Of a stretch of DNA of 64,000 nt, positions 24,647-35,551 are shown piece after piece. This DNA comes from Bradyrhizobium sp. OK095. GTDB taxonomy: Bacteria > Pseudomonadota > Alphaproteobacteria > Rhizobiales > Xanthobacteraceae. The DNA lies in NCBI RefSeq assembly GCF_900109945.1, contig NZ_FOBX01000001.1, positions 1 through 64,000 on the forward strand. The letters run 5' to 3'. Each line of letters starts with the position of its first letter. Position 1 is the stretch's first letter. The translations under genes were made by a program, and so were the position numbers. Under the pieces are notes generated by a model. The model did no database searches. It saw only the letters and a list, made by a program, of their open reading frames with translations, and was not told where the DNA came from.

Positions 24647-25558
24647 ATGGTCGCGATGCGGGTCGCCACCTTCGCGCAGTCGAACAGGATGATCGCCGAC
24701 GCGATGCGCGTGGAGACGGTCATGGCCAACAAGCAGATCCAGGAATCGTCGGGTGTAATCTCGGGTGATTTCGGCGGCTATGGCTCGGATGCGCAGCACG
24801 TCGTCAACCTCCAGGTCTCGGTGACGCGCGCGCAATCCTATGTCGACGCCGCGACGCTCGCCGACAGCAAGGTGCAGGTGATGTACTCGGCGGTCGGATC
24901 GATGACCGACATCCTCACGCAGCTGCGCTCCCAGCTCAGCGCGGCCTCGACCGGCAGCTCGACCGAGACCAATTCGGTGATCACCACCGCCCAGCAGATG
25001 CTGCAGGAAATGGGCTCGCTGATGAACACGCAATATGACGGCCAATATGTGTTCGCCGGCGGCAAGACCGACACCGCGCCGGTCGATCTCACGAGCTTTG
25101 CGTCCGGCACCGGCTCGCTGACCGCGACCGATTCCAGCTATTACAACGGCGACGACGAGGTCGCCTCGGTGCGGGTCGCCGCCGACGAGACGGTGTCGTA
25201 TGGCGTCAACGCCGACAATTCGGCGTTCGAAGAGGTGATGCGGGTCCTCAAATTCGTGGCCAACAGCACCTCGCTGTCGTCCTCGGATATCACCAGCGCG
25301 CTCGATCTCGCCAGCACGGCGATCGACGACACGGCTGCGGTGCAGGCCAAGCTGTCGAACAACGCGTCCTCGATCGAGACGGCAAGCACCCGCCAGACCG
25401 ATTACAAGAGCTATGCCGAGACCCTGTCGAACGACCTGACCGGGGTCGATGTCGCCGCCGTCACGGCGCAGCTCTCGACCTATCAGGCACAGCTCACCGC
25501 ATCCTATTCGGCGCTCGCCAAGATCCTGAGCATCAATCTGGCGAGCTATTTGAAATAG
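24647..25558 (+). CDS. flgL: Flagellar hook-associated protein 3 FlgL
   Basis: A 303-residue flagellin-like junction protein. MRVATFAQSNRMIADAMR at the N terminus, LMNTQYDGQYVFAGGKTDTAPVDL in the middle and TAQLSTYQAQLTASYSALAKI at the C terminus are typical of FlgL. It sits between FlgK and the filament. Start ATG 24647; ATG 24656 is also possible. It is the last gene of the flagellar run and converges on the CoA-ligase gene with only 7 bases between stops, leaving no room for a separate terminator. Confidence 0.9.
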   Translation: MVAMRVATFAQSNRMIADAMRVETVMANKQIQESSGVISGDFGGYGSDAQHVVNLQVSVTRAQSYVDAATLADSKVQVMYSAVGSMTDILTQLRSQLSAASTGSSTETNSVITTAQQMLQEMGSLMNTQYDGQYVFAGGKTDTAPVDLTSFASGTGSLTATDSSYYNGDDEVASVRVAADETVSYGVNADNSAFEEVMRVLKFVANSTSLSSSDITSALDLASTAIDDTAAVQAKLSNNASSIETASTRQTDYKSYAETLSNDLTGVDVAAVTAQLSTYQAQLTASYSALAKILSINLASYLK

Positions 25559-25565
25559 CCGAGGC

Positions 25566-27137
25566 CTATTCGGCGGCGATCCGCTCCATGGCGATGGTGC
25601 GAAGCCTGGCGCGCTGGATCTTGACGCCATTGGCGCTGTCGGTGACCGGGAAGGCATCTACGACGTAGATCCGTGCCGGCACCTTGTAGCCGGCGAGCCG
25701 CTCGCGCAGCCGCGCGATCAGCGTCTCCTGATGCGGCGGCTCCTGGTGCGGGATCACGAAGGCGACGCAGCGCGCATGGCCCTTCAGATCGACCGCCACG
25801 ACCTGGGCATCGGCCACGCCGGTGCAGGATTTGAGCTCGTCCTCGATCTCGCCGGGCGCCACGAGAAATCCGCCAAGCCGCATGGCGTCACCCGCGCGGG
25901 TCTCATAGACGAAGGCACCGTCGCCGCGCAACCGGCCGATGTCGCCGGTGCGAAAAAAGCCATCTGCGATGATCGCATCGCGCGTCGCATCCGGGTTGTT
26001 GAAATAGCCAAGGAAGCGTGACGGTGCGCTGATCTCGATCTCGCCGGAGACGCCGGGAGCTGCGAGCTCGCCGGTCTCGGTGTCGCGCACGCGGACCTGC
26101 GCGTCGGGTGACATCGGCCAGCCGCCGCCCTCGATCCGATCGGCAAAGGCATCACTGGCGCGAGCGATCGAGAACAGCGCCTGCACTTCGCTCGAACCGT
26201 AAAGGCCGAACAGCGGCAGGCCGCGCGCTTCCGCCTCCGCGGCAAGCTCGCGCCAGCCGGGCTGGAACGCAGCGTAGCCGCAGATTTCGAGATGCGGGAA
26301 CGGCCGAGGTGCATCGGTGAGCGCGAGAATGCGGCGGAACATCTCGTCGGAGCCGAACGCGTGCGTGATCCTGTGTTCACCGAGGATCTTCAGCGCCGGC
26401 GCGGCCTCGAAGGCATCGAGCACATGAACCGTCGCGCCCGCTGCGATGAAGCCGAGCAGGCTGGTCATGCCAAACGTGCCGCAGAACGGCAGCATGGCCA
26501 GCAGTGAGTGGCGCTGCGGGTCGAGCGTGAGTGCCCTGGCGACGGAGGCGGCGTGGGTCGCCAGCGTCCGCTGCGAATGCGCAACGAGTTTTGGCCCCTT
26601 GGTCGTGCCCGATGTGGTGTAGAGCAGCACCGGCAGGTCGACGTTGTCCTGCGCTGGCGGCGCCGGTGGATAGGCCGTGTCGAACGCATCGAACCGGACG
26701 CAGGGCCAGTGCGCGGGAATCGCATCCGCACCGACCACCGCGAGCTTTTGCAGCGCGGGCACCTCGTCGCCTGCGATATCGGCGAGGATCGCGGCAAAAT
26801 CGATCGAGCGGAAGGCGGCCTCGACCACCATCAGCTTCGCGCCGGACAAGCGAAGCAGATGCGCGACCTCCGCGCTGCGGTAGCGCGTATTGACTGCGGC
26901 GACGATGGCCCCACGCCGGGCGGCGGCGAACAGCAGGGCGATCCATTCGACCCGGTTGACCAACCAGACCGCGACGACGTCGCCCTTGCCGATGCCTTGC
27001 GCGGCGAGCCAGGCAGCGGTCTGCTCGACCTTTGCTGTGAATTCTGCGCGCGAGACCCGTGTGCCGTCGAACACGAAGGTTGGCTCGGCAGCCTCGGTCT
27101 GGATCAGCGATTGCAGCGAAAAGTCGTTGGCTCTCAT
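25566..27137 (-). CDS. AMP-dependent fatty-acid CoA ligase family protein
   Basis: A 523-residue ANL-superfamily enzyme. The P-loop is LLYTTSGTTKGPKLVAHS; the A5 region has GLYGSSEVQALF; the hinge is FRTGDIGRLRGDGAFVYETRAGD with GGFLVAPGEIEDEL; and the C-terminal ANGVKIQRARLR keeps the adenylation lysine. It would activate a fatty or aromatic acid to its CoA ester. Unlike the ligase at 7908 it stands apart from transporter genes; it precedes no catabolic gene directly. Substrate unknown. Confidence 0.88.
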   Translation of the reverse strand: MRANDFSLQSLIQTEAAEPTFVFDGTRVSRAEFTAKVEQTAAWLAAQGIGKGDVVAVWLVNRVEWIALLFAAARRGAIVAAVNTRYRSAEVAHLLRLSGAKLMVVEAAFRSIDFAAILADIAGDEVPALQKLAVVGADAIPAHWPCVRFDAFDTAYPPAPPAQDNVDLPVLLYTTSGTTKGPKLVAHSQRTLATHAASVARALTLDPQRHSLLAMLPFCGTFGMTSLLGFIAAGATVHVLDAFEAAPALKILGEHRITHAFGSDEMFRRILALTDAPRPFPHLEICGYAAFQPGWRELAAEAEARGLPLFGLYGSSEVQALFSIARASDAFADRIEGGGWPMSPDAQVRVRDTETGELAAPGVSGEIEISAPSRFLGYFNNPDATRDAIIADGFFRTGDIGRLRGDGAFVYETRAGDAMRLGGFLVAPGEIEDELKSCTGVADAQVVAVDLKGHARCVAFVIPHQEPPHQETLIARLRERLAGYKVPARIYVVDAFPVTDSANGVKIQRARLRTIAMERIAAE

Positions 27138-27169
27138 GCAACCGGAGTAACCCGATCGCGCAAACCTGT

Positions 27170-27805
27170 CTACTTGGTGCCGAACATCCGGTCTCCGGCA
27201 TCGCCCAGGCCCGGCACGATGTAGCCGTGGTCGTTGAGCCGCTCGTCGATCGCGGCGGTCCAGACCGGCACGTCGGGATGCTCGCTCTGGAACTGCGCGA
27301 TGCCTTCAGGCGCGGCGAGGAGACAGACGAAGCGGATGTCGCGGGCGCCGCGGTCCTTGAGCAGGGACGCGCCGGCGCAGGCCGAGTTACCGGTCGCCAG
27401 CATCGGGTCCATCAGGATCACGGTGCGGTCGGACAGGTCCTGCGGCGCCTTGAAGTAATATTCCACGGCCTGCAATGTCTCGGGGTCGCGGTAGAGCCCG
27501 ATATGGGCGATGCGCGCCGAAGGCATCAGCGCCAGCATGCCGTCGAGGAAGCCGACACCGGCGCGCAGGATCGGCGCCAGCGTGAGCTTCTTGCCGGCGA
27601 TCTTCGGCGCCCGCATCGGCGAGATCGGCGTCTCGATATCCACCAGCTCCAGCGGCAAATCGCGCGTCACCTCGTAGCCGAGCAGCATCCCGATCTCGTT
27701 CAGGATCTCGCGAAAGCTCTTGGTCGAGCGGTCCTTCTCCCGCATCAGGGAGAGCTTGTGCTGGACCAGGGGGTGGGCGACGACGTTGACGTTGCTGGTG
27801 CTCAT
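27170..27805 (-). CDS. upp: Uracil phosphoribosyltransferase
   Basis: A 211-residue type I phosphoribosyltransferase that converts uracil and PRPP to UMP in pyrimidine salvage. The PRPP-binding loop reads [14 protein letters not shown], the N-terminal part has [13 protein letters not shown] and [31 protein letters not shown], and the C-terminal uracil-binding part reads [15 protein letters not shown]. The length equals that of the family. It lies 32 bases upstream of the CoA-ligase start and may share its transcript, although no functional link is evident. Confidence 0.96.
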   Translation of the reverse strand: MSTSNVNVVAHPLVQHKLSLMREKDRSTKSFREILNEIGMLLGYEVTRDLPLELVDIETPISPMRAPKIAGKKLTLAPILRAGVGFLDGMLALMPSARIAHIGLYRDPETLQAVEYYFKAPQDLSDRTVILMDPMLATGNSACAGASLLKDRGARDIRFVCLLAAPEGIAQFQSEHPDVPVWTAAIDERLNDHGYIVPGLGDAGDRMFGTK

Positions 27806-27874
27806 GAAACCGCTCTACACGGTTCCATGGCGTTTCGCCAGATCGGGCGGGTCTTTTCCGCGGGATAGGTGGCC

Positions 27875-28615
27875 TCAGGCGGGCATCGCGACCGCGCTGC
27901 GCGCCCGGCTGCTTGCCTCGTAGGCAGCCATGGTCAATTCGCGGTCGATCGCCGCGCGCATCGCGTCCATGGCCGGCTGGCGCAGACGCTTTTTTGCGGT
28001 GGCATGCGACGGCTTGTGGATCGCGCGCAAGGCCGCGATGATTTCCTCGAGAGTGTCGTCGATCGCGTCAGGCGCAACCACGCGGTCGAGGAAGCCTGCG
28101 GTCATCGCCGCTTCGGGCTCGTACATCTCGCCCAGCGTCGCGGTGCGGCTGAGCCAGGCCGGATGCACGCGGCTGCGCGCCAGCTCGATCGCAAAACTCG
28201 GCGGCGCAATGCCGATTGCGACCTCGTTCAGCCCCATGCGGTGTGGCCCGCGCGCGCCAAGTCTGACGTCGCAAGCGAGCAGCAGGAACGTCCCCATCGG
28301 AAAGGCATGGCCCTCCATCACGCCGATGGTCGGATGCGGAAACGACATCAACCGCAGCGCAAGCTCCGCGCCGGCCCGGACCATCTCGAGGCTTTTGGCG
28401 GCATCGCCCGATGCGAACACCTTGAGATCGAAGCCCGCGGAGAAGATGCCCGGCCGCGCCGAGCGCAGCACCACGATCTCCGCCTCTGTCTCGGCCCGGT
28501 CAAAGGCGGCGCCGATCTCGCCCAGCATCGCGGTCGACATCACGTTGACCTTGCCGTCGTCGAGCCTGATCCGCGCCACGCCGTCTTTCAGCTCGTAGGT
28601 CACTCCCTTTGGCAT
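27875..28615 (-). CDS. Enoyl-CoA hydratase/isomerase (crotonase) family protein
   Basis: A 246-residue crotonase-fold protein. FSAGFDLKVFASGD (58-71) gives one half of the oxyanion hole; the second is at EGHAFPMGTFLLLACDVRL, and LNEVAIGI retains a Glu at the usual second catalytic position. The first catalytic Glu in GGGxEL is not conserved (PMGTF), so hydration may be replaced by isomerase or other chemistry. Start ATG 28615 has GGGAGAGG close upstream; a longer frame to 28669 lacks one. It diverges from the TetR gene and is its likely target. Confidence 0.85.
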   Translation of the reverse strand: MPKGVTYELKDGVARIRLDDGKVNVMSTAMLGEIGAAFDRAETEAEIVVLRSARPGIFSAGFDLKVFASGDAAKSLEMVRAGAELALRLMSFPHPTIGVMEGHAFPMGTFLLLACDVRLGARGPHRMGLNEVAIGIAPPSFAIELARSRVHPAWLSRTATLGEMYEPEAAMTAGFLDRVVAPDAIDDTLEEIIAALRAIHKPSHATAKKRLRQPAMDAMRAAIDRELTMAAYEASSRARSAVAMPA

Positions 28616-28669
28616 CTGCCTCTCCCTGGTGTTATCATGCCTTGACTGTCGGAGGCTGATGTAGACCAA

Positions 28670-28684
28670 TCAATATAATTTTGA
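28670..28684. promoter_or_regulatory. Candidate operator/promoter in the crotonase-tetR gap
   Basis: TCAATATAATTTTGA has TCAA/TTGA arms around an A/T core and includes a perfect TATAAT at 28674-28679. It lies just upstream of the tetR ribosome site in the 81 bp divergent gap. TetR proteins usually bind such near-palindromes over their own promoter. A matching -35 box at standard spacing is not visible. Confidence 0.35.
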
Positions 28685-28696
28685 CGGGAGAGCGCC

Positions 28697-29278
28697 ATGC
28701 CGGCCGTGCCGAAACACCGCCAACCTATCATCAATGCCGCGGTGACCCTGTTCCGCCGCCAGGGATTCGCCCGCACCGGCCTCAACGACATCGTCGATGT
28801 CAGCGGCGCGCCCAAGGGGTCGCTCTATCATTACTTTCCGGAGGGAAAATCCTCGATCGCGGTGGCTGCGGTCGAGGAGGCCGGCCGTCGTGTGGCCGCG
28901 ACCGTTGCAAAGCTCGCCGAGGAGTGCGGCTCGACCGGCGAGCTGCTGCGCGCCCATGCGCGTCTGCTGGCGGGATGGATGCAGGGCTCCGGCTTCCGCA
29001 ACGGCTGTCCGATCACCACCGTGCTGCTCGAGCTCGCACCGCGCGAACGTGCGGTCACCGATGCCGGCCGCAAGGCCTATGCGGCGCGGATATCGCTGCT
29101 TCGCGACAGGCTGATTGCGGATGGGTTTGCGAGGCCGCGAGCGGAGACCCTCGCCGTGCTCTGCACCTCGGCGCTCCAGGGCGCGCTGATCCAGGCCCGG
29201 GTCGAACGCAGCGGCCGGCCGATCGAGATCACGGCGGCGGAACTGGCGCGGCTGATCGCGGCGGAAGCAGACAGGTGA
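28697..29278 (+). CDS. TetR-family transcriptional regulator
   Basis: A 193-residue regulator. The N-terminal helix-turn-helix is clear: IINAAVTLFRRQGFARTGLNDIV then APKGSLYHYFPEGKSSI (residues 10-57). The C-terminal ligand domain has GCPITTVLLELAP, a motif seen in the LmrA/YxaF-like group of TetR proteins. ATG 28697 follows GGGAGAG. It diverges from the crotonase gene at 28615 and probably represses that gene and itself. Ligand unknown, perhaps an acyl-CoA or lipophilic compound. Confidence 0.92.
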   Translation: MPAVPKHRQPIINAAVTLFRRQGFARTGLNDIVDVSGAPKGSLYHYFPEGKSSIAVAAVEEAGRRVAATVAKLAEECGSTGELLRAHARLLAGWMQGSGFRNGCPITTVLLELAPRERAVTDAGRKAYAARISLLRDRLIADGFARPRAETLAVLCTSALQGALIQARVERSGRPIEITAAELARLIAAEADR

Positions 29279-29281
29279 GAA

Positions 29282-29410
29282 CTATACTCCAAGCCCGCGC
29301 GCAACGAGCGTGATCACGATCGTCAGGACCGCGCCCCAGACCAGGCTCAGCGTCATGGTCAGGACAGTCGTCGTGACCGCGTGCTCGAGATTTCCCTTGA
29401 GGAGCTGCAC
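29282..29410 (-). CDS. Membrane micro-protein, 42 residues
   Basis: A short frame from GTG 29410 to TAG at 29282. After a polar start (QLLKGNLEHAVTTT) it has one long hydrophobic segment (about residues 15-38, VLTMTLSLVWGAVLTIVITL), so a single-pass membrane protein is predicted. It starts one base after the stop of the 30-residue gene at 29412, which argues for translational coupling in a small operon. No known family. Confidence 0.5.
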   Translation of the reverse strand: MQLLKGNLEHAVTTTVLTMTLSLVWGAVLTIVITLVARGLGV

Positions 29411-29411
29411 G

Positions 29412-29504
29412 CTATTTGTCCGATGCAGGCGCCGGTCCGATGCGCAAGCCGAGCAACAGCGAACCGATCAACGTAACCAGGATGGCGATCTTGAGCTCGA
29501 TCAT
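29412..29504 (-). CDS. Membrane micro-protein, 30 residues
   Basis: A very short frame from ATG 29504 to TAG at 29412. It overlaps the stop of the 128-residue gene as ATGA and is followed after one base by the next micro-gene. The translation is MIELKIAILVTLIG followed by a hydrophobic stretch and a polar tail, so one membrane helix is predicted. Tight overlaps on both sides are the main support; the length alone would not convince. Confidence 0.5.
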   Translation of the reverse strand: MIELKIAILVTLIGSLLLGLRIGPAPASDK

Positions 29505-29887
29505 GCCTTCAGCCTTGCCAGCGTGCGCGTGAGAATCTGCCTGGCCCCCTCAGCCAGCACGATCAGAAAATTGCCGTGGTTCTCGACGTCGAGCTCAAAA
29601 GTCTCGGTGGGGAATACCAGGGCGCAACGCACCGGCGCGTTCTGGCGGTTGGCGAAATCAACCGCCGAGTTCTTGAACAGGAACAGCCCGCCGATGCGTC
29701 CATTCGCTTCGCGCGCGACCCAGAGGCCGGCGCCGTTGCGTCCAATGAAGAAGGCGGGAATGGCGGCACTGACAACATCCGGATCGAGCGGCTTGAGCGC
29801 GACCGCCGGCTTGGTGCTCGGTCGGTGACGAGAAGCTTGAAGGGCAATGGCGGCCATCGCGGCCTCCTCACACATCTGTAAGGTCAT
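29501..29887 (-). CDS. Conserved-looking hypothetical protein, 128 residues
   Basis: A soluble alpha/beta-looking protein. The core reads AIPAFFIGRNGAGLWVAREANGRIGGLFLF, then CALVFPTETFELDVENHGNF. I do not recognise a family. The start ATG 29887 has GGGAGG five bases upstream. It follows the 61-residue membrane-protein gene by 17 bases and overlaps the next micro-gene by ATGA, so it belongs to the same four-gene leftward unit headed by the dyad element at 30192-30210. Function unknown; co-regulation with kdp is inferred from that element. Confidence 0.75.
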   Translation of the reverse strand: MTLQMCEEAAMAAIALQASRHRPSTKPAVALKPLDPDVVSAAIPAFFIGRNGAGLWVAREANGRIGGLFLFKNSAVDFANRQNAPVRCALVFPTETFELDVENHGNFLIVLAEGARQILTRTLARLKA

Positions 29888-29904
29888 GGGAGCCTCCCTG
29901 CTGC

Positions 29905-30090
29905 TCAGGCGTGCATATGCCAGACATAGATTGCCGTCCTCAGCGCGAACAGCGCCGTGAGCACGCTGCCCATTGAGAACAGCGTGAGTGCGCCGAGGGC
30001 GAAGCGCTTGAGCTGGGCTTTGCGCGCCGTCGAAATTTGCGGCGAGCGGTCGGCGCCATCGAAGGGCAGGCTATTTGTCAGCATCGACAT
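29905..30090 (-). CDS. Small single-pass membrane protein, 61 residues
   Basis: From ATG 30090 to TGA at 29905. The first 28 residues are polar (MSMLTNSLPFDGADRSPQ, then TARKAQLKR); the rest is hydrophobic (FALGALTLFSMGSVLTALFAL), followed by a short YVWHMHA tail: one membrane helix with an N-terminal cytosolic part by the positive-inside rule. It is the first gene of a four-gene unit and lies 102 bases downstream of the dyad element that also precedes kdp. No known family. Confidence 0.65.
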   Translation of the reverse strand: MSMLTNSLPFDGADRSPQISTARKAQLKRFALGALTLFSMGSVLTALFALRTAIYVWHMHA

Positions 30091-30191
30091 CCTGGAAGTC
30101 CTCGTCCGTGGAGCAGCGAGACGGCCGCTCCAATCTGCCTTCCATGATGGCCATCGCCGCGTAGGATTGCGAGATGAACGCCGCAGCTGCC

Positions 30192-30210
30192 GTATAGGAA
30201 TGTCATAAGG
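30192..30210 (-). promoter_or_regulatory. Kdp-region dyad element, copy A (micro-protein operon)
   Basis: Read toward the gene at 30090 it is CCTTATGACATTCCTATAC. It shares TTATG-N2-ATYCCTATA with copies at 30879 and 31096, each upstream of a different transcription unit. It lies about 100 bases before the start codon. The binding protein is unknown; KdpE or a NarL/FixJ-type regulator are possibilities. Confidence 0.6.
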
Positions 30211-30320
30211 ACGCGGGCGGTCGTGCCGGCAGTCCTCTGAGGAGGTTTTGGTTACGCTTCGGTGGCGGTTTGGACCGCGCATGCTTTGCACGCGCCAGCC
30301 CGACGACGGCGGCGCCTCGC

Positions 30321-30785
30321 TCAGCTGAAATTCTCGCAAGCAACCGGCTCGTAGAGCGAGTCCAGGGCGGGACGCACTGTGGGAACGCTTGGCCGCGCCA
30401 CCTCCACGGCCAACGCCTGGACCTCGATGAACGCCGACAGTAGAGCGAGCGCGAGGTCGGCATGGTGCGCCTCGACCGCGGCGTCCAGCCAATCCGGCAA
30501 CTCGCGTTCGCGCGAGAGCGCGCAGTGCCATTCGCCCTCGTCATAGGCGAAGCGGCGAACCTGCCACAGCGGCAGCTCGAGCTCCATCAGCGCCAGCGCC
30601 GCGTCGGCCCACGCCTCCGCCTCGATCAGGCGCATGACGCGCGTGGTGCGCTCGTTCCCGCCGAGCGAGGCGAAGCGCCGGCAGGCATGCACGATGTCGA
30701 GCATCAGCGGCCGTGTCATTGCCTGCGCGTGACGGAGGCGCGCACTGAGCGATGGTGGATCGTCGTGCCGGAGAGCGGCGGTCAT
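30321..30785 (-). CDS. Hypothetical protein, 154 residues, upstream of kdp
   Basis: A soluble, helical, acidic-looking protein with LMLDIVHACRRFASLGGNERTTRVMRLIEAEAWADAALALMELELPLWQ, then a paired DEGEWHCALSRERELPDWLD segment. I do not recognise a family. The start is taken at ATG 30785 after GGAGG; a frame open to 30893 would run through the dyad element, so the shorter start is preferred. It diverges from kdp and has copy B of the shared element 94 bases upstream, so it probably belongs to the same regulon. Confidence 0.7.
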   Translation of the reverse strand: MTAALRHDDPPSLSARLRHAQAMTRPLMLDIVHACRRFASLGGNERTTRVMRLIEAEAWADAALALMELELPLWQVRRFAYDEGEWHCALSRERELPDWLDAAVEAHHADLALALLSAFIEVQALAVEVARPSVPTVRPALDSLYEPVACENFS

Positions 30786-30878
30786 GTCAGGCCTCCTGGA
30801 ACGGGCGTCGGTCAGTCGGCCGGCCTCTCCAAGATCGCCGGAAGGGCATTTGAAAACGAGATGGGGAGGGGACGAAAG

Positions 30879-30897
30879 ATATAGGGATTTCATAAAT
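30879..30897 (-). promoter_or_regulatory. Kdp-region dyad element, copy B
   Basis: Read toward the gene at 30785 it is ATTTATGAAATCCCTATAT, matching the TTATG-N2-ATYCCTATA core of copies A and C. The distance to the start codon is 94 bases. Confidence 0.6.
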
Positions 30898-31277
30898 GCA
30901 CGGACGCTGCCGGATACGACACGGACTTAAGCCCCCATGTCCGACTGCCATTTTTGCGAAACGCCCGCAGCTTTTGGCGGCAGGCGTTTATGGAAGACCG
31001 CGACGATTGCCCGCCGCAATAATCGGCAACGAAAGTGATGCTGGTCGGCATCTCCGAGCTGCCTGTCTCGGGTCCGCCCTCAACCACGGGCCGGTCTTTA
31101 TGGGATTCCTATAAGGTCGCCATAGGGCTCATCTCGAAAACCTATGCGCGTGATGGCACTTCAGCGCAGTGAAAGTTCCGGCCTATTGCCGGAGACATGC
31201 ATTGCATTGGCGCAGCGGCCGGCCGGAATTCTAAAGACAGGTTACGCCGGATATCGTCGCGCAATGAGGAGAACGCC
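30898..31277. other. 380 bp kdp upstream region
   Basis: No gene is seen. It contains copy C of the dyad element (31096-31114), an extra half-like CATAGGG at about 31121, and a long stretch to the first micro-ORF with no clear sigma70 boxes. A leader transcript of about 150 bases is therefore possible. No riboswitch fold is recognised. Confidence 0.5.
31096..31114 (+). promoter_or_regulatory. Kdp-region dyad element, copy C (kdp operon)
   Basis: CTTTATGGGATTCCTATAA. This copy is the most symmetric: TTATGGGAT-TCCTATAA matches its own reverse complement at 14 of 17 positions. It lies 164 bases before the first micro-ORF of the kdp operon. Confidence 0.65.
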
Positions 31278-31361
31278 ATGATGGACATTCTGATGCTGGC
31301 GCTGGGCTTCGTCTTCTTCGCCCTTGCGATCGGCTACACCTATGCCTGCGAACGGCTGTAA
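31278..31361 (+). CDS. Micro-protein preceding kdpF, 27 residues
   Basis: ATG 31278 to TAA 31361, with GAGGAG eight bases upstream. The peptide is MMDILMLALGFVFFALAIGY followed by a CERL-type polar end: one membrane helix. Similar tiny frames ahead of kdpF are common in Rhizobiales as I recall, which suggests a further Kdp-associated peptide. It ends 11 bases before kdpF. Confidence 0.6.
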   Translation: MMDILMLALGFVFFALAIGYTYACERL

Positions 31362-31372
31362 GGGAGCGGACC

Positions 31373-31462
31373 ATGATCTTCGATTATGCGCTCGCTAGTA
31401 CCGTCTCGTTCGGCCTCCTGGTCTACCTCACCTACGCACTGCTGCGGCCCGAGCGGTTCTGA
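31373..31462 (+). CDS. kdpF: Potassium-transporting ATPase subunit KdpF
   Basis: A 29-residue single-helix membrane peptide, MIFDYALASTVSFGLLVYLT then YALLRPERF, the standard KdpF pattern ending in PERF. KdpF stabilises the KdpFABC complex in the inner membrane. It is preceded by GGGAGCGG. It is too short for most gene finders but well supported by position and motif. Confidence 0.88.
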   Translation: MIFDYALASTVSFGLLVYLTYALLRPERF

Positions 31463-31465
31463 ACC

Positions 31466-31570
31466 GTGTTGCTGCTTCTCGAATTGCTGATGGCCGACGT
31501 CGTGCTCGTCGCCGGTCTGTCTGCTTTATTGCTTCCGCTCCTGCGCCGGACACAAGGTCTAAAGGGTTAA
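31466..31570 (+). CDS. Micro-ORF between kdpF and kdpA, 34 residues
   Basis: From GTG 31466, 3 bases after the kdpF stop, to TAA 31570, 4 bases before the kdpA ATG. The frame is rich in Leu and Val ([23 protein letters not shown]) with a basic C terminus ([10 protein letters not shown]), giving one predicted membrane helix. The tight fit suggests it is translated by coupling with kdpF and kdpA, but no separate ribosome site is evident. Confidence 0.45.
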   Translation: MLLLLELLMADVVLVAGLSALLLPLLRRTQGLKG

Positions 31571-31574
31571 TGCC

Positions 31575-33278
<1,704 letters not shown>

Positions 33279-33326
33279 TCGCAAGCGTTCCGATTGAACC
33301 TCTTCTGATTGTTTGGAGTGACCTCC

Positions 33327-35441
<2,115 letters not shown>

Positions 35442-35444
35442 CCC

Positions 35445-35532
35445 CGTCCTTGCGAGCGAAGCGAAGCAATCCAGAGATGCTTCCACGGTCTAAAGCCTGG
35501 ATTGCTTCGTCGCTTCGCTTCTCGCAATGACG
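35445..35532. repeat. Palindromic intergenic repeat within the kdp operon
   Basis: The left arm (about 35449-35474, TTGCGAGCGAAGCGAAGCAA then TCCAG) and right arm (about 35495-35528, CTGGATTGCTTCG then CGCTTCG then CTCGCAATG) are inverted copies around a 20-base centre. The sequence resembles a dispersed palindromic repeat common in Bradyrhizobium and Rhodopseudomonas. It fills the 110 bp kdpB-kdpC gap and could fold into a long hairpin in the operon mRNA. Confidence 0.75.
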
Positions 35533-35551
35533 AAAGAAATAGGAGAAACAC

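Noticed and set aside
29905..30531. A 208-residue reading of the frame that ends with the 61-residue membrane protein
   Set aside because: The upstream part overlaps the 154-residue gene in another frame and the dyad element; the ATG at 30090 gives a compact membrane protein.
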